Positions 5,704 to 12,661 are shown, counted from the stretch's first letter. The stretch is DNA of 12,661 bases from Cellvibrionales bacterium UBA4495 (GCA_002388905.1 DGNJ01000020.1:1-12661); one strand, 5' to 3'. Notes: generated by a model not told the origin, from the sequence alone. Numbers and translations are program-made.

Positions 5704-7077
5704 ATGAATCAGCAAATTGAAGCCGGGGCCACGACGGCCCAGGGCGATGAGGAAAAAGTCCGCCGCTTTATTGAAAAAGTGACCGGCGGCCATGTGGTCG
5801 GGATGGAGCGGCTGATCCGTTGGCGGCCGGCCTGGTTTGCCGATGTGGAGTGCAATGGCGATCTCTTATGGATCCATGTCCGGGGCGACCGGGACAGCGA
5901 TATTCTGCCCTTTCCCGAACTTCAGCGGGAAGCCGACATCATGCAGATTCTCGGCGAGCACGGGGTTCCCGTCCCCCATATCTACGGTGTTTGCGAGGAT
6001 CCTTCCGCGATTGTCATGGAAGCCATTCCGGGCACCCGGGACGTCGGCGAGGCGGAGGACGACCAGGAACGGCACCAGGTAGCCAGGCAGTTCGTGGAGG
6101 CCCTGGTGGCCATGCACCGCGTGCCCGTAAAGCCGTTTGTGGAAAAAGGCATTCGACTGCCCGAGGGGCCGGAGGAAATCGCCCTGGTTGGCCTCGATGC
6201 CTATATGCCCCTGTACCGGCGCAACAAGAAAAAGCCCGAGCCGTTGCTGGAGTTCGCCGTGCGCTGGCTGCGGGACAATATCCCCCGGCACCGCACCGAG
6301 GCTCGCTTTATTCAGTTCGATTGCGGCCAGTTTCTCTACGAGAACGGCCGCATGACGGGGCTGTACGATTTCGAGTTTGCCATGATCGGCGATCCCATGA
6401 CCGACCTGGCCACCATTCGCATGCGCGAATCCTACGAACCCCACGGAGTGGCGTTCCGGGAGATATGCCGGCTCTATGAGGAAATCAGTGGGGAGCCCAT
6501 CGATGTACCGGTACTGCTGTACCACAACGTCCTGTTTGCCACGGTCAGCTGCATGATGATCGCCGGCACCGTTGCCGAGCCCTCGCCCGGCGATCCCCAC
6601 GACGTTTACCTGGAGTGGGATATCGCTCTGCGCCGGACGCTCATTCAGGCACTTTCGGAAAGTATGGGGGTGGAGCTGGAGACGGTGGAACCGGTCGCCG
6701 GCTCGCCGGGACCCAATGCCGCCATGCTGGGCATGCTCAGGGATACCCTCGACCATCTGGAGGTGCCCGACGCCGTCCAGCAGGCCCGCAAGGATTCGGC
6801 GCTGAACCTGCTGGAATGCATTGAGCGGGGCGACCGGATGGGTGCCGAGCTGGACCGCCGGGCGCTGGCGGAAGCGGCGGAAATCCTGGGCACCGAGCCC
6901 GGCACCATGGCGGCGATGGACAGCGCCATGGAGGCGTTTGCCCAAACCGCCGGCCCCGAAGACCATGAAGACCTGTTGCGGTTTTTTGCCCGTCAGGTGG
7001 AGCGGCGCGTTCAGGTGTACGGTCCCACCGGTATCGGTCGCTCCGCGGATAATGTGGCATTACCGCCCATTCGATAA
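5704..7077 (+). CDS. APH-fold phosphotransferase with degenerate catalytic loop and C-terminal extension (457 aa)
   Basis: A kinase-fold protein like the phosphotransferases found with acyl-CoA metabolism. Landmarks: VR60 in the ATP-lysine strand, Glu76 (LQREADIM), GVPVPHIYGV (87-96), hinge IVMEAIPG (103-110), metal-binding Asp222 in YDFE, and GDPMTDL (229-235). The catalytic loop, normally HGDxxxxN, reads QFDCGQF (204-210): the catalytic Asp206 is kept, but the His is Gln, the Gly is Phe and no Asn stands at the metal-ligand position. Residues from about 330 to 457 form an extra mainly helical region absent from 350-residue relatives. The ATG at 5704 has AGGGG only 3 nt upstream, which is tight; a TTG at 5626 would extend it across the candidate promoter, so I reject that. 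It heads the long plus-strand operon. Confidence 0.82.
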   Translation: MNQQIEAGATTAQGDEEKVRRFIEKVTGGHVVGMERLIRWRPAWFADVECNGDLLWIHVRGDRDSDILPFPELQREADIMQILGEHGVPVPHIYGVCEDPSAIVMEAIPGTRDVGEAEDDQERHQVARQFVEALVAMHRVPVKPFVEKGIRLPEGPEEIALVGLDAYMPLYRRNKKKPEPLLEFAVRWLRDNIPRHRTEARFIQFDCGQFLYENGRMTGLYDFEFAMIGDPMTDLATIRMRESYEPHGVAFREICRLYEEISGEPIDVPVLLYHNVLFATVSCMMIAGTVAEPSPGDPHDVYLEWDIALRRTLIQALSESMGVELETVEPVAGSPGPNAAMLGMLRDTLDHLEVPDAVQQARKDSALNLLECIERGDRMGAELDRRALAEAAEILGTEPGTMAAMDSAMEAFAQTAGPEDHEDLLRFFARQVERRVQVYGPTGIGRSADNVALPPIR

Positions 7078-7114
7078 AAAAACCATAAAAACCCCGCGCG
7101 CGCAGCGTCGTGCC

Positions 7115-7136
7115 CGGCACGGCTTCGTCGGTGCCG
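7115..7136. repeat. Intergenic hairpin between kinase and SDR genes
   Basis: CGGCAC (7115-7120) and GTGCCG (7131-7136) pair around a 10-nt loop; CTTCG and CGAAG (7123-7127, 7135-7139) offer an overlapping alternative. It sits in the 82-bp gap after the kinase stop. With no T-run it is more likely an mRNA-stabilising hairpin than a terminator. Confidence 0.3.
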
Positions 7137-7159
7137 AAGCGCAAACGAGAAGGCAGTTT

Positions 7160-7975
7160 ATGGAAAGACTAAAGGACAAAGTTATTATGGTGACCGGTGC
7201 CGGCGGCGGCATCGGCTCCGCCTCGGTGGAACGTTTCGTGGCCGAGGGCGCGACGGTCGTCGCCGCGGACCTTTTCGAGCAGGGTGTACGCGACCTGGCC
7301 GGGCGCCTGGGAGCCAGGGTGGTGCCGACGGCCATCGATATCGCCGATGAAGACTCGTTCAGGTCCGTTATCGATGCGACCATGGAGCAATTCGGCCGCC
7401 TCGATGTGCTCTTCAACAATGCGGCCCTGACCGACCGGGATATCCAGCACCGGGACACCACTGCCGCCGAAGTGCCCCTTGAAGTCTGGAACCGGACCCT
7501 GGCGGTCAACCTGACCGGCTACCTTATCGGCTGCCGCCATGCAATTCCCCGGATGCTGGCCCAGGGAAGTGGCAGCATAATCAATATGGCATCAAACGGC
7601 GCACTGGCCGGGGATTCGGTGCGCACCGCCTATTGCACCTCCAAGGCTGCGGTGGTGGCACTGACGAAAAATATCGCCACCCAGTACGGCAAGAAGGGTA
7701 TCCGCTGCAACGCCATTCTGCCCGGCCCGGTGATCACGGAAACCTTCCGTAAGGTGGCGCCGGAACTGGAACCCATGCTCAAGCGCCACGCCCTGACGCC
7801 GGAACTGGGTGTGCCCGAGGACATTGCCGGCCTGGCGGCTTACCTGGCCGCGGACGAATCCCGCTACATGACCGGACAGGCCCTGTCCATGGATGGCGGC
7901 TTGAGCGCCCATCACCCCCACTACGCGGATTTCGAGGATTACCTGGCCGGCCTTGCCCCGGCGGCCGATACCTGA
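7160..7975 (+). CDS. Short-chain dehydrogenase/reductase, classical, NAD-type, NNAA variant
   Basis: A 271-residue SDR with TGAGGGIG at residues 12-19, Asp37 (VVAAD) for NAD(H), NNAA at 86-89, Asn117, Ser145 (NMAS), Tyr158 and Lys162 (YCTSK), and SMDGG near the end. The tail contains HHPHYADFEDYLAG. It is the closest in-window relative of the SDR at 3068-3883: same length, same NNAA variant, similar tail, and the same position immediately after a phosphotransferase gene. The frame is open back to 6821, overlapping the kinase gene, but GAGAAGG 6 nt before the ATG at 7160 fixes the start and the upstream residues are not SDR-like. Likely an alcohol dehydrogenase on a pathway intermediate. Confidence 0.93.
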   Translation: MERLKDKVIMVTGAGGGIGSASVERFVAEGATVVAADLFEQGVRDLAGRLGARVVPTAIDIADEDSFRSVIDATMEQFGRLDVLFNNAALTDRDIQHRDTTAAEVPLEVWNRTLAVNLTGYLIGCRHAIPRMLAQGSGSIINMASNGALAGDSVRTAYCTSKAAVVALTKNIATQYGKKGIRCNAILPGPVITETFRKVAPELEPMLKRHALTPELGVPEDIAGLAAYLAADESRYMTGQALSMDGGLSAHHPHYADFEDYLAGLAPAADT

Positions 7976-8060
7976 GGGCCTGGAGCCGACGGCAAAGACC
8001 TGGCACGGACAATCAATAACATCGGCGCGCCAATTGCGCCATAACACAGGAGCAGCAAAG

Positions 8061-8873
8061 ATGAATCGATTGCAGGGGAAAGTTGCCGCGGTGACCGGTG
8101 CCGCCAGCGGTATCGGCCGCGAATCGGCCCGCCGTTTTGCGGCCGAGGGTGCGAAGGTACTGGTCACGGACCTGAGGGGCGAGCGCGCGGAGGATGTGGC
8201 CCGGGAAATCCGCGACAGCGGCGGCCAGGCCCTGGGCCTCAAGGTGGATGCCGGGGCCGAGGACGACCTGAAGGCAATGATCGATACCGCGGTCGGGGAA
8301 TTCGGCAGCATCGACATCCTCTTTAACAACGCCCTCAACAACAACCCCGACACCATTGCCCGGGACCTGGATTTCCTCAATTTTGACCCGGAGGTCTTCC
8401 ACATCAATATGCAGGTCAATGTACTGGGCGGGGTGCTGGCAACCAAATATGCGTTGCCCCATATGCTGAAACAGGGATCGGGCTCCATTATATTCACGTC
8501 ATCCACCAGCTCCCTGGGCGGGGAGGTGACCGCCTTCACCTACGGCGCCACCAAGGCGGCGGTGAACTGGTATGTGCAGACCATCGCCACCAATTACGGC
8601 AAGCAGGGCATCCGCTGCAACGGCATCGTGCCGGGAGTCATCGTCACCGAATCCCAGCAGGCCTGGTCGAACCCGGAGATGGACGCCGCGTTCCTGGAAA
8701 TCCAGAATGTCCCACGCCTGGGCAAGCCGGAGGACATTGCCAACATGGCGGTCTTCCTGGGGTCCGACGAGGCCGAGTACTGCAATGGCTGCCTTTACCA
8801 GGTCAATGGCGGCATGACGGCCAGTACGCCAATGGTGCCGGTGGTGCGGAAGTTCCTGGAGGATGGGCAATAG
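8061..8873 (+). CDS. Short-chain dehydrogenase/reductase, classical, NAD-type, NNAL variant
   Basis: A 270-residue SDR: TGAASGIG at residues 12-19, Asp37 (VLVTD) for NAD(H), NNAL at 89-92 in place of NNAG, Asn120, Ser148, Tyr161 and Lys165 (YGATK), and QVNGG where most relatives have DGG. Between NNAL and the catalytic strand there is an insertion-like NNNPDTIARDLDFLNF segment that may shape the substrate pocket. The ATG at 8061 has AGGAG 8 nt upstream; an earlier start at 7953 would overlap the preceding SDR and has no such support. It lies 85 bp after that SDR on the same strand. Same general chemistry expected, on a different intermediate. Confidence 0.93.
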   Translation: MNRLQGKVAAVTGAASGIGRESARRFAAEGAKVLVTDLRGERAEDVAREIRDSGGQALGLKVDAGAEDDLKAMIDTAVGEFGSIDILFNNALNNNPDTIARDLDFLNFDPEVFHINMQVNVLGGVLATKYALPHMLKQGSGSIIFTSSTSSLGGEVTAFTYGATKAAVNWYVQTIATNYGKQGIRCNGIVPGVIVTESQQAWSNPEMDAAFLEIQNVPRLGKPEDIANMAVFLGSDEAEYCNGCLYQVNGGMTASTPMVPVVRKFLEDGQ

Positions 8874-8924
8874 CGTCGCCCGGGTGTACTTTATGCCCCG
8901 GCCGAGATTGAAAGGGTCAAGAGC

Positions 8925-9479
8925 ATGAACGACGTTCCCAATGCCAGGGCCTGCCATCGCCGCCTCCGGGAGGCTATTGACGGGGAAGCCAGCGCCCGCA
9001 ACCGTCTGATGCTGGATATCTACCGGCGTCACTGGTGGGGCGAGGTGACCAACGATATCGATATGATTATGGCGACGCTGCCGGAACGGGATGTGCATTA
9101 CCGGTTCGACGGCCACCCGTTTCTGATGGGCGAAGTCGTGGAGTTTTTCACCGCGGCCGAGGCGCGGGCCCTGTACCAGTCGGTCATCGGCCAGGGTGTT
9201 AATACCGCGGGTCCCTTTGAAAACGAACGCTGGGCGTTCGCCGATTGGGGCCTCGTTTTCGAGGCGACATTGCACGGGGTTTACTACGGAAGCATGTTCG
9301 ATGCGGATGCCCTGGGCCTTGATCCCTCGGCGCTCTATTGGCTCTCGTACCCGTCGGTGAGCCTGCACCCCATGGATGTCGACCGGAAACTGATGTTGGG
9401 CGAGATCGTCTATTCGGGTAAGCCCACGCGAATCGAGCCGGTGGGCGACGATGTCATGAAGGCAATGATCGGCGATTAA
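8925..9479 (+). CDS. Probable NTF2/SnoaL-fold protein (184 aa)
   Basis: I do not recognise a close family. The protein has a helical N-terminus rich in Arg and Glu, then an alpha-plus-beta part with WGEVTNDIDMIMATL (38-52), DVHYRFDG, an aromatic-rich middle (ERWAFADWGLVFEATLHGVYYG) and a last strand pair ending KLMLGEIVY. This order of helices followed by curved strands and its size fit the NTF2-like fold, whose members isomerise, hydrate or dehydrate ring compounds. No signal peptide or membrane segment. The ATG at 8925 has AAAGGG about 8 nt upstream. It sits 51 bp after an SDR and before an epoxide-hydrolase-like gene, which supports a catabolic role. It could instead be a non-catalytic partner. 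Confidence 0.6.
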   Translation: MNDVPNARACHRRLREAIDGEASARNRLMLDIYRRHWWGEVTNDIDMIMATLPERDVHYRFDGHPFLMGEVVEFFTAAEARALYQSVIGQGVNTAGPFENERWAFADWGLVFEATLHGVYYGSMFDADALGLDPSALYWLSYPSVSLHPMDVDRKLMLGEIVYSGKPTRIEPVGDDVMKAMIGD

Positions 9480-9531
9480 GGCTCATCGGATTATCGAAGA
9501 CTTTTATTTTTTCTTACAACACAACAAGGCA

Positions 9532-9549
9532 CCGGCCATTTTGGGCCGG
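9532..9549. repeat. GC hairpin upstream of the epoxide-hydrolase-like gene
   Basis: CCGGCC (9532-9537) and GGCCGG (9544-9549) pair perfectly around ATTTTG, 11 nt before the AGGAG ribosome site at 9561. No T-run follows. A tight stem at this place can protect the downstream part of a polycistronic mRNA; that role is inferred. The preceding stretch (about 9495-9530) is AT-rich but without a clear promoter. Confidence 0.35.
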
Positions 9550-9573
9550 AGCAATTAACCAGGAGAAATGAAA

Positions 9574-10005
9574 ATGGGTATAGAACAGGAAAACTTTATT
9601 CGCGAATTCTGCGATGCCTGGGGTGACGGCACGGCCGAATCCCGTCCGGACGTGGAAAAAATTCTGTCCATGATGTCCGAGGACGCGGTCTGGCAGTTGT
9701 GGATACCCGGGGGTCCCATCGTTCGGGGTCGCGCGGCCCTGCGCAAGGAGATTCTCCGGCAGATGGAATTCTGCACTCACAACAAGTGCAATATCCTCAA
9801 TATGTTGTCGTCGGACCGCATGGTCATGACCGAGCGGGCCGATGTGGCCATGATCAATGGCCGGCCCGCTCCCCACTCCATGGTCGCGGTTTACGAGCTG
9901 GACGAGGACGGCCTGATCAAGGACTGGCGGGAATACCTGGATACCGCGGACCTGGCCCGTAAGTCGGGTGTCCCCGTCGATCAGGTTGCCGGCGAAGGTA
10001 TCTGA
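9574..10005 (+). CDS. Limonene-1,2-epoxide hydrolase-like NTF2-fold protein
   Basis: A 143-residue single-domain protein. The pattern EFCDAWGDGT, WIPGGPIVRGRAALRKEI, TERADVAMINGR and KDWREYLDTADL follows that of limonene-1,2-epoxide hydrolases, small cofactor-free enzymes that add water across an epoxide. The Arg-Asp-Asp triad of that family appears kept as Arg88 and Asp90 (ERAD) and Asp123 (WREYLD). The Tyr and Asn that position the water in the Rhodococcus enzyme are not evident; the corresponding stretch reads WQLWIPG. It may therefore be an active hydrolase with altered water binding or a related hydratase/isomerase. I chose ATG 9574 because AGGAG is 8 nt upstream; ATG 9568 is only 2 nt from it. 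It precedes the flavoprotein gene by 96 bp. Confidence 0.75.
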   Translation: MGIEQENFIREFCDAWGDGTAESRPDVEKILSMMSEDAVWQLWIPGGPIVRGRAALRKEILRQMEFCTHNKCNILNMLSSDRMVMTERADVAMINGRPAPHSMVAVYELDEDGLIKDWREYLDTADLARKSGVPVDQVAGEGI

Positions 10006-10101
10006 CCGGGACCAAGGTTGCTGGCTGGCATATTTGTCGGGTGCCGGAGAGCTTTCGCACAATACGCGGGTTCATGACATGGAAAAAACGAGGAGGGGAA
10101 A

Positions 10102-11772
10102 GTGGAGAAAGATGTAATCGTTGTGGGCTCCGGTGGCGCGGGCCTGACCGCTGCGATCACCGCCGCCATTGGCGGGCTGGATGTGCTGCTGATCGAGAAG
10201 AGCGAGTATTTTGGTGGCGCCACGGCGCTTTCCGGCGGCGGTATATGGATACCGGGCAACAGCCTGGCCAAAAAGGAAGGCATAGATGACAGCCCCGATG
10301 CCGCCGCCCGTTATATTCAGGGACTGGTGGGGGATATCGTGCGCAAGGATGTCCTGGACGCCTATGTACATAACGCCGCGCCCATGCTCGATTTCATGCT
10401 TGCCAATACCGAGGCGGATTTTTCGCTTCATCACAACGAGCCCGACTATTACCAGGAAATCGACGGCGCGGCCATGGACGGCCGCCTGCTGGATCCCGTT
10501 GACTATGACGGCAGGAAGCTGGGCGATACCCTCGGCCACTTGAGGCCGCCGTTGAAGGAATTCAATGCGCCCCTGGGTTTTATGATCAACTTCGAGGATA
10601 TTCCTCACCTGATGAATGCGGGCAAATCGGCGAAATCCACGCTCCATGTGCTCAAGCTTGCCGGCCGCTATGCCATGGATCGTCTGCGCTATCCCCGGGG
10701 CACCCGGCTCACCATGGGGAATGCCCTGGTGGCGAGACTGATCCAGTCGGCGCGCAAAGCGGGCGTCGAATTGTGGCACTCCGCCCCCATGAAGGAACTG
10801 GTCGCCGAAAACGGCCGCGTCGTCGGCGTTGAAGTGGAGCGCAACGGCAAGGTCGAAACCATCCGCGCCCGGCGCGGCGTCGTCCTGGCCACGGGCGGCT
10901 TCTCCGCGAGCCGGGAAATGCGCCGAAAATACTTCCCTTACCCGGACGAGCACGTCACCCTCATGCCGGACAGCAATACCGGTGATGGCCTGAAAAACGC
11001 CCAGCTCCTGGGCGCGGAACTGGAAACCGGCAATCATGCCAATGCCGCCTATAATGTGGTATCGGTGCTCGAAAAACCGGACGGGACCCTGGGCAAGTAC
11101 CCCCATGTCTTTCTCGACCGGCCCAAACCGGGCTGTATCGGTGTCAACAGGGAGGGCAAGCGGTTCGGCAACGAGGCTGCCGCGAACTACTTCAAGGCCA
11201 TGCACGACACCGGTTCCGTGCCGGCGTACCTTGTCTGTGACCACCCGTTCATCAAGAAGTACGGTCTGGGTCTGGTCTACCCCGGCGGTGTCGGCCTCAA
11301 TAAAATGCTCAAGATCGGCTATGTCACCCGCGGCGCGACGCTTAAGGAGCTCGCCGAAAAGATCGGTGTCGACCCGGAGGGGCTGGAAGCCACAGTGGCG
11401 CAATACAACCGCTATGCCGAGGATGGGGTGGACCCGGATTTTCACAAGGGTGAAAGCCCGGCGGATATTGCCCTTGGCGATCCGGAACACAAACCCAACC
11501 CCTGTCTGGGCAGGGTGGCGCAGGGACCCTTTTATGCGGTTACCATTTACCCCGGCGACGGTTCGTCGACCCTGGGCCTGAAGGTGGATGCCGCGACTCA
11601 TGTGCTGGACAAGGAGGATCAACCGATACCCGGCCTGTACGCCTGTGGCCTCGACATGAACGTGCTCTGGCGGGGCCGGGAGCCGGCCCACGGCTCCTAC
11701 AACGGGCTCAGTATGACGTTCGGCTATGTGGCGGCCAGGCAACTGCTGGAGCAATCGGGCCAGAGCCAGTAA
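10102..11772 (+). CDS. FAD-dependent dehydrogenase, 3-ketosteroid-delta1-dehydrogenase-like
   Basis: A 556-residue flavoprotein of the FAD_binding_2 family (KstD, fumarate reductase flavoproteins). GSGGAG (9-14) and Glu32 (LLIEK) bind the ADP part of FAD; GGATALSGGGIWIPGN (38-53) follows as in KstD proteins; PDYY (114-117) lies where KstD has an active-site Tyr; VLATGG is at 261-266; IPGLYACG (509-516) and MTFGYVAAR (538-546) end the FAD domain. It differs from typical KstD in reading YPGDGSSTLGL where KstD has a GDLGTKGGL-like loop, and SYNGLSMTFG where KstD has a longer Gly-rich loop. It should desaturate a ring ketone or reduce an enone, probably not a standard steroid. The start is GTG 10102 with AGGAGG 5 nt upstream. 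Last gene of the operon, before a strong terminator. Confidence 0.85.
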   Translation: MEKDVIVVGSGGAGLTAAITAAIGGLDVLLIEKSEYFGGATALSGGGIWIPGNSLAKKEGIDDSPDAAARYIQGLVGDIVRKDVLDAYVHNAAPMLDFMLANTEADFSLHHNEPDYYQEIDGAAMDGRLLDPVDYDGRKLGDTLGHLRPPLKEFNAPLGFMINFEDIPHLMNAGKSAKSTLHVLKLAGRYAMDRLRYPRGTRLTMGNALVARLIQSARKAGVELWHSAPMKELVAENGRVVGVEVERNGKVETIRARRGVVLATGGFSASREMRRKYFPYPDEHVTLMPDSNTGDGLKNAQLLGAELETGNHANAAYNVVSVLEKPDGTLGKYPHVFLDRPKPGCIGVNREGKRFGNEAAANYFKAMHDTGSVPAYLVCDHPFIKKYGLGLVYPGGVGLNKMLKIGYVTRGATLKELAEKIGVDPEGLEATVAQYNRYAEDGVDPDFHKGESPADIALGDPEHKPNPCLGRVAQGPFYAVTIYPGDGSSTLGLKVDAATHVLDKEDQPIPGLYACGLDMNVLWRGREPAHGSYNGLSMTFGYVAARQLLEQSGQSQ

Positions 11773-11813
11773 GGCGGGACTGGGAGCAAGGTCTCCGGAG
11801 TTTTCCGGGACAT

Positions 11814-11843
11814 AAAAAACCCGGCAAATTTGCCGGGTTTTTT
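11814..11843. terminator. Bidirectional intrinsic terminator
   Basis: A perfect 30-bp palindrome: six A (11814-11819), CCCGGCAAA, TTTGCCGGG, six T (11838-11843). Each strand reads as a GC-based stem followed by a U-run. It lies 41 bp after the flavoprotein stop and 18 bp from the P450 stop, so it serves both convergent units. Confidence 0.93.
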
Positions 11844-11861
11844 GTGCTTGCTTGCCGGTGG

Positions 11862-12661
11862 TCAGGCATCCCAGACCAGAGGCAGTTCCTGGATGTGCAT
11901 GACGTTGCTCATCAGGTAGGGGACCTCAAATCCGGGCTTGAGCCGGAACTCGGGCAGCTCTGTCAGCATGTCCTTCATGGCCACCTTCAACTCGCGCCGG
12001 GCCAGGTGGGCACCCAGGCAGCGGTGAATGCCGTGGCCGAAGCTCAGGTGGACGGGACGCCGGTCCAATCGCACTTCCGTGGGATTGTCGAAGGCTTCCG
12101 GGTCATTGGAGCCCAGCGGCGTGGACATGGCAACCCGCTCCCCGGGTTTGATGGTCACGCCGTGGATTTTGGTTTCCTTGTTGCAGATCCGGATGGTGGT
12201 CACGGCGGCATAGGCACGCATGAACTCCATTACGGCCAGTTCGATTTTTGCCGGATCTTCGCGCAACTGCTGCTGGTCGTCCAGGTGTGTCGCCAGGTGA
12301 TGGAAATGGAAACCCAGGTTGGCGGTGACAGTGTCGAGGCCGCCGATAAAGAGGTTAAAGCAGTGGCCGAAGACTTCCTCCTTCGTCCACTTGCGACCTT
12401 CCGCCTCCATGTTCAGGGCATTGGAAATCAAGTCGTCCGTGGGATTTTTCTCGCGCTTTTCGATCTCTTCCAGCAGGTACTGCTTGAGCGTGATAATGGC
12501 GTTGCGGCGATCCTCGGGTATCGACGTATGAAGGAGGTTGTGCTCCCAGCCCAGGAATTCGTCCATTCGCTCCACCGGCAGACCCAGGAGATCGAGGACA
12601 ATGGTAACGGGGAAGGGAATGGCGAAATCCCGGATAAAGTCCACTTCGCCCTTGTCCTTGA
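11862..12661 (-). CDS. Cytochrome P450, CYP101-like, C-terminal part (5' end outside window)
   Basis: The frame is open through the right edge, so the GTG at 12644 is internal. About 265 residues remain and roughly 140-150 are missing compared with P450cam. Present are the oxygen-activation motif GGLDTV in the I helix (codons at 12327-12344), the ExxR motif as EFMR, and the haem loop FGHGIHRCLGAHLARRE with the ligand Cys codon at 12018-12020. GGLDTV, the haem loop and the ending LPLVWD closely resemble P450cam (CYP101), a class I enzyme needing a ferredoxin and reductase, neither in view. It probably hydroxylates an alicyclic terpenoid or steroid-like substrate as an early pathway step. It converges on the flavoprotein gene. 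Confidence 0.93.
   Translation of the reverse strand, partial: KDKGEVDFIRDFAIPFPVTIVLDLLGLPVERMDEFLGWEHNLLHTSIPEDRRNAIITLKQYLLEEIEKREKNPTDDLISNALNMEAEGRKWTKEEVFGHCFNLFIGGLDTVTANLGFHFHHLATHLDDQQQLREDPAKIELAVMEFMRAYAAVTTIRICNKETKIHGVTIKPGERVAMSTPLGSNDPEAFDNPTEVRLDRRPVHLSFGHGIHRCLGAHLARRELKVAMKDMLTELPEFRLKPGFEVPYLMSNVMHIQELPLVWDA

Noticed and set aside
3905..7077. The two APH-fold genes as antibiotic-resistance determinants
   Set aside because: Neither resembles a known aminoglycoside or macrolide phosphotransferase beyond the shared fold, and the setting is catabolic with no mobile element.
9501..9513. T-rich run after the NTF2-like gene as a terminator
   Set aside because: No stable stem precedes it, and genes on both sides look co-transcribed.
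9491..9520. Possible internal promoter (TTATCG-like, then TACAAC) before the epoxide-hydrolase-like gene
   Set aside because: The -35 matches only 3 of 6 and the spacing is 18 bp; AT-richness alone may explain it.
10072..11754. 560-codon open frame on the minus strand opposite the flavoprotein gene
   Set aside because: The plus strand encodes a clear flavoprotein with motifs throughout; the antisense frame has no family pattern and is a by-product of GC-rich codon use. The same applies to long antisense frames at 997-1824, 1828-2679, 5866-6966 and the plus frame at 3992-5212.

Overview
The window is a dense, GC-rich stretch of bacterial chromosome made almost entirely of catabolic enzymes. 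Most genes have recognisable Shine-Dalgarno sequences. No mobile element, rRNA, tRNA or CRISPR array was seen. Gene content, base composition and one folded intergenic element suggest a marine gammaproteobacterium of the Halieaceae/Spongiibacteraceae type; this is an inference. Enzyme types recur: six short-chain dehydrogenases/reductases (SDRs, one cut by the left edge), two aminoglycoside-phosphotransferase (APH)-fold kinases of different subtypes, three small NTF2/SnoaL-fold proteins (one resembling limonene-1,2-epoxide hydrolase), one large flavoprotein of the 3-ketosteroid-delta1-dehydrogenase/fumarate-reductase superfamily, and a CYP101-like P450 cut by the right edge.

Layout. From 2 to 352 lies the end of an RhlG-like SDR, convergent with a SnoaL-like gene (414-812, minus). 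A 169-bp divergent spacer carrying a perfect 7-1-7 dyad separates that gene from two plus-strand SDR genes (982-1776 and 1843-2670). Positions 2671-3067 contain no convincing gene but hold a multi-branched inverted-repeat element. A minus-strand operon, kinase (5032-3905) then SDR (3883-3068), diverges from a plus-strand operon, kinase (5704-7077) then SDR (7160-7975), SDR (8061-8873), NTF2-like (8925-9479), epoxide-hydrolase-like (9574-10005) and flavoprotein (10102-11772). The 671-bp divergent spacer holds candidate promoters, several dyads, a tandem repeat and a short coding-like remnant. A perfect 30-bp palindromic terminator (11814-11843) separates the flavoprotein from the convergent P450 gene.

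How the genes may work together (inference). The P450 would hydroxylate an alicyclic or terpenoid/steroid-like substrate. SDRs would oxidise alcohols to ketones, the flavoprotein would introduce a ring double bond, and the NTF2-fold proteins would hydrate, dehydrate or isomerise intermediates. The kinases may phosphorylate a hydroxyl so it can be eliminated, as LvaA does in levulinate catabolism and as proposed for the kinase domain of animal ACAD11. The mirrored kinase-SDR arrangement is the part of the window least explained by described pathways. No regulator gene, CoA ligase, thiolase, ferredoxin or ferredoxin reductase is visible here, so the pathway must extend beyond both edges.
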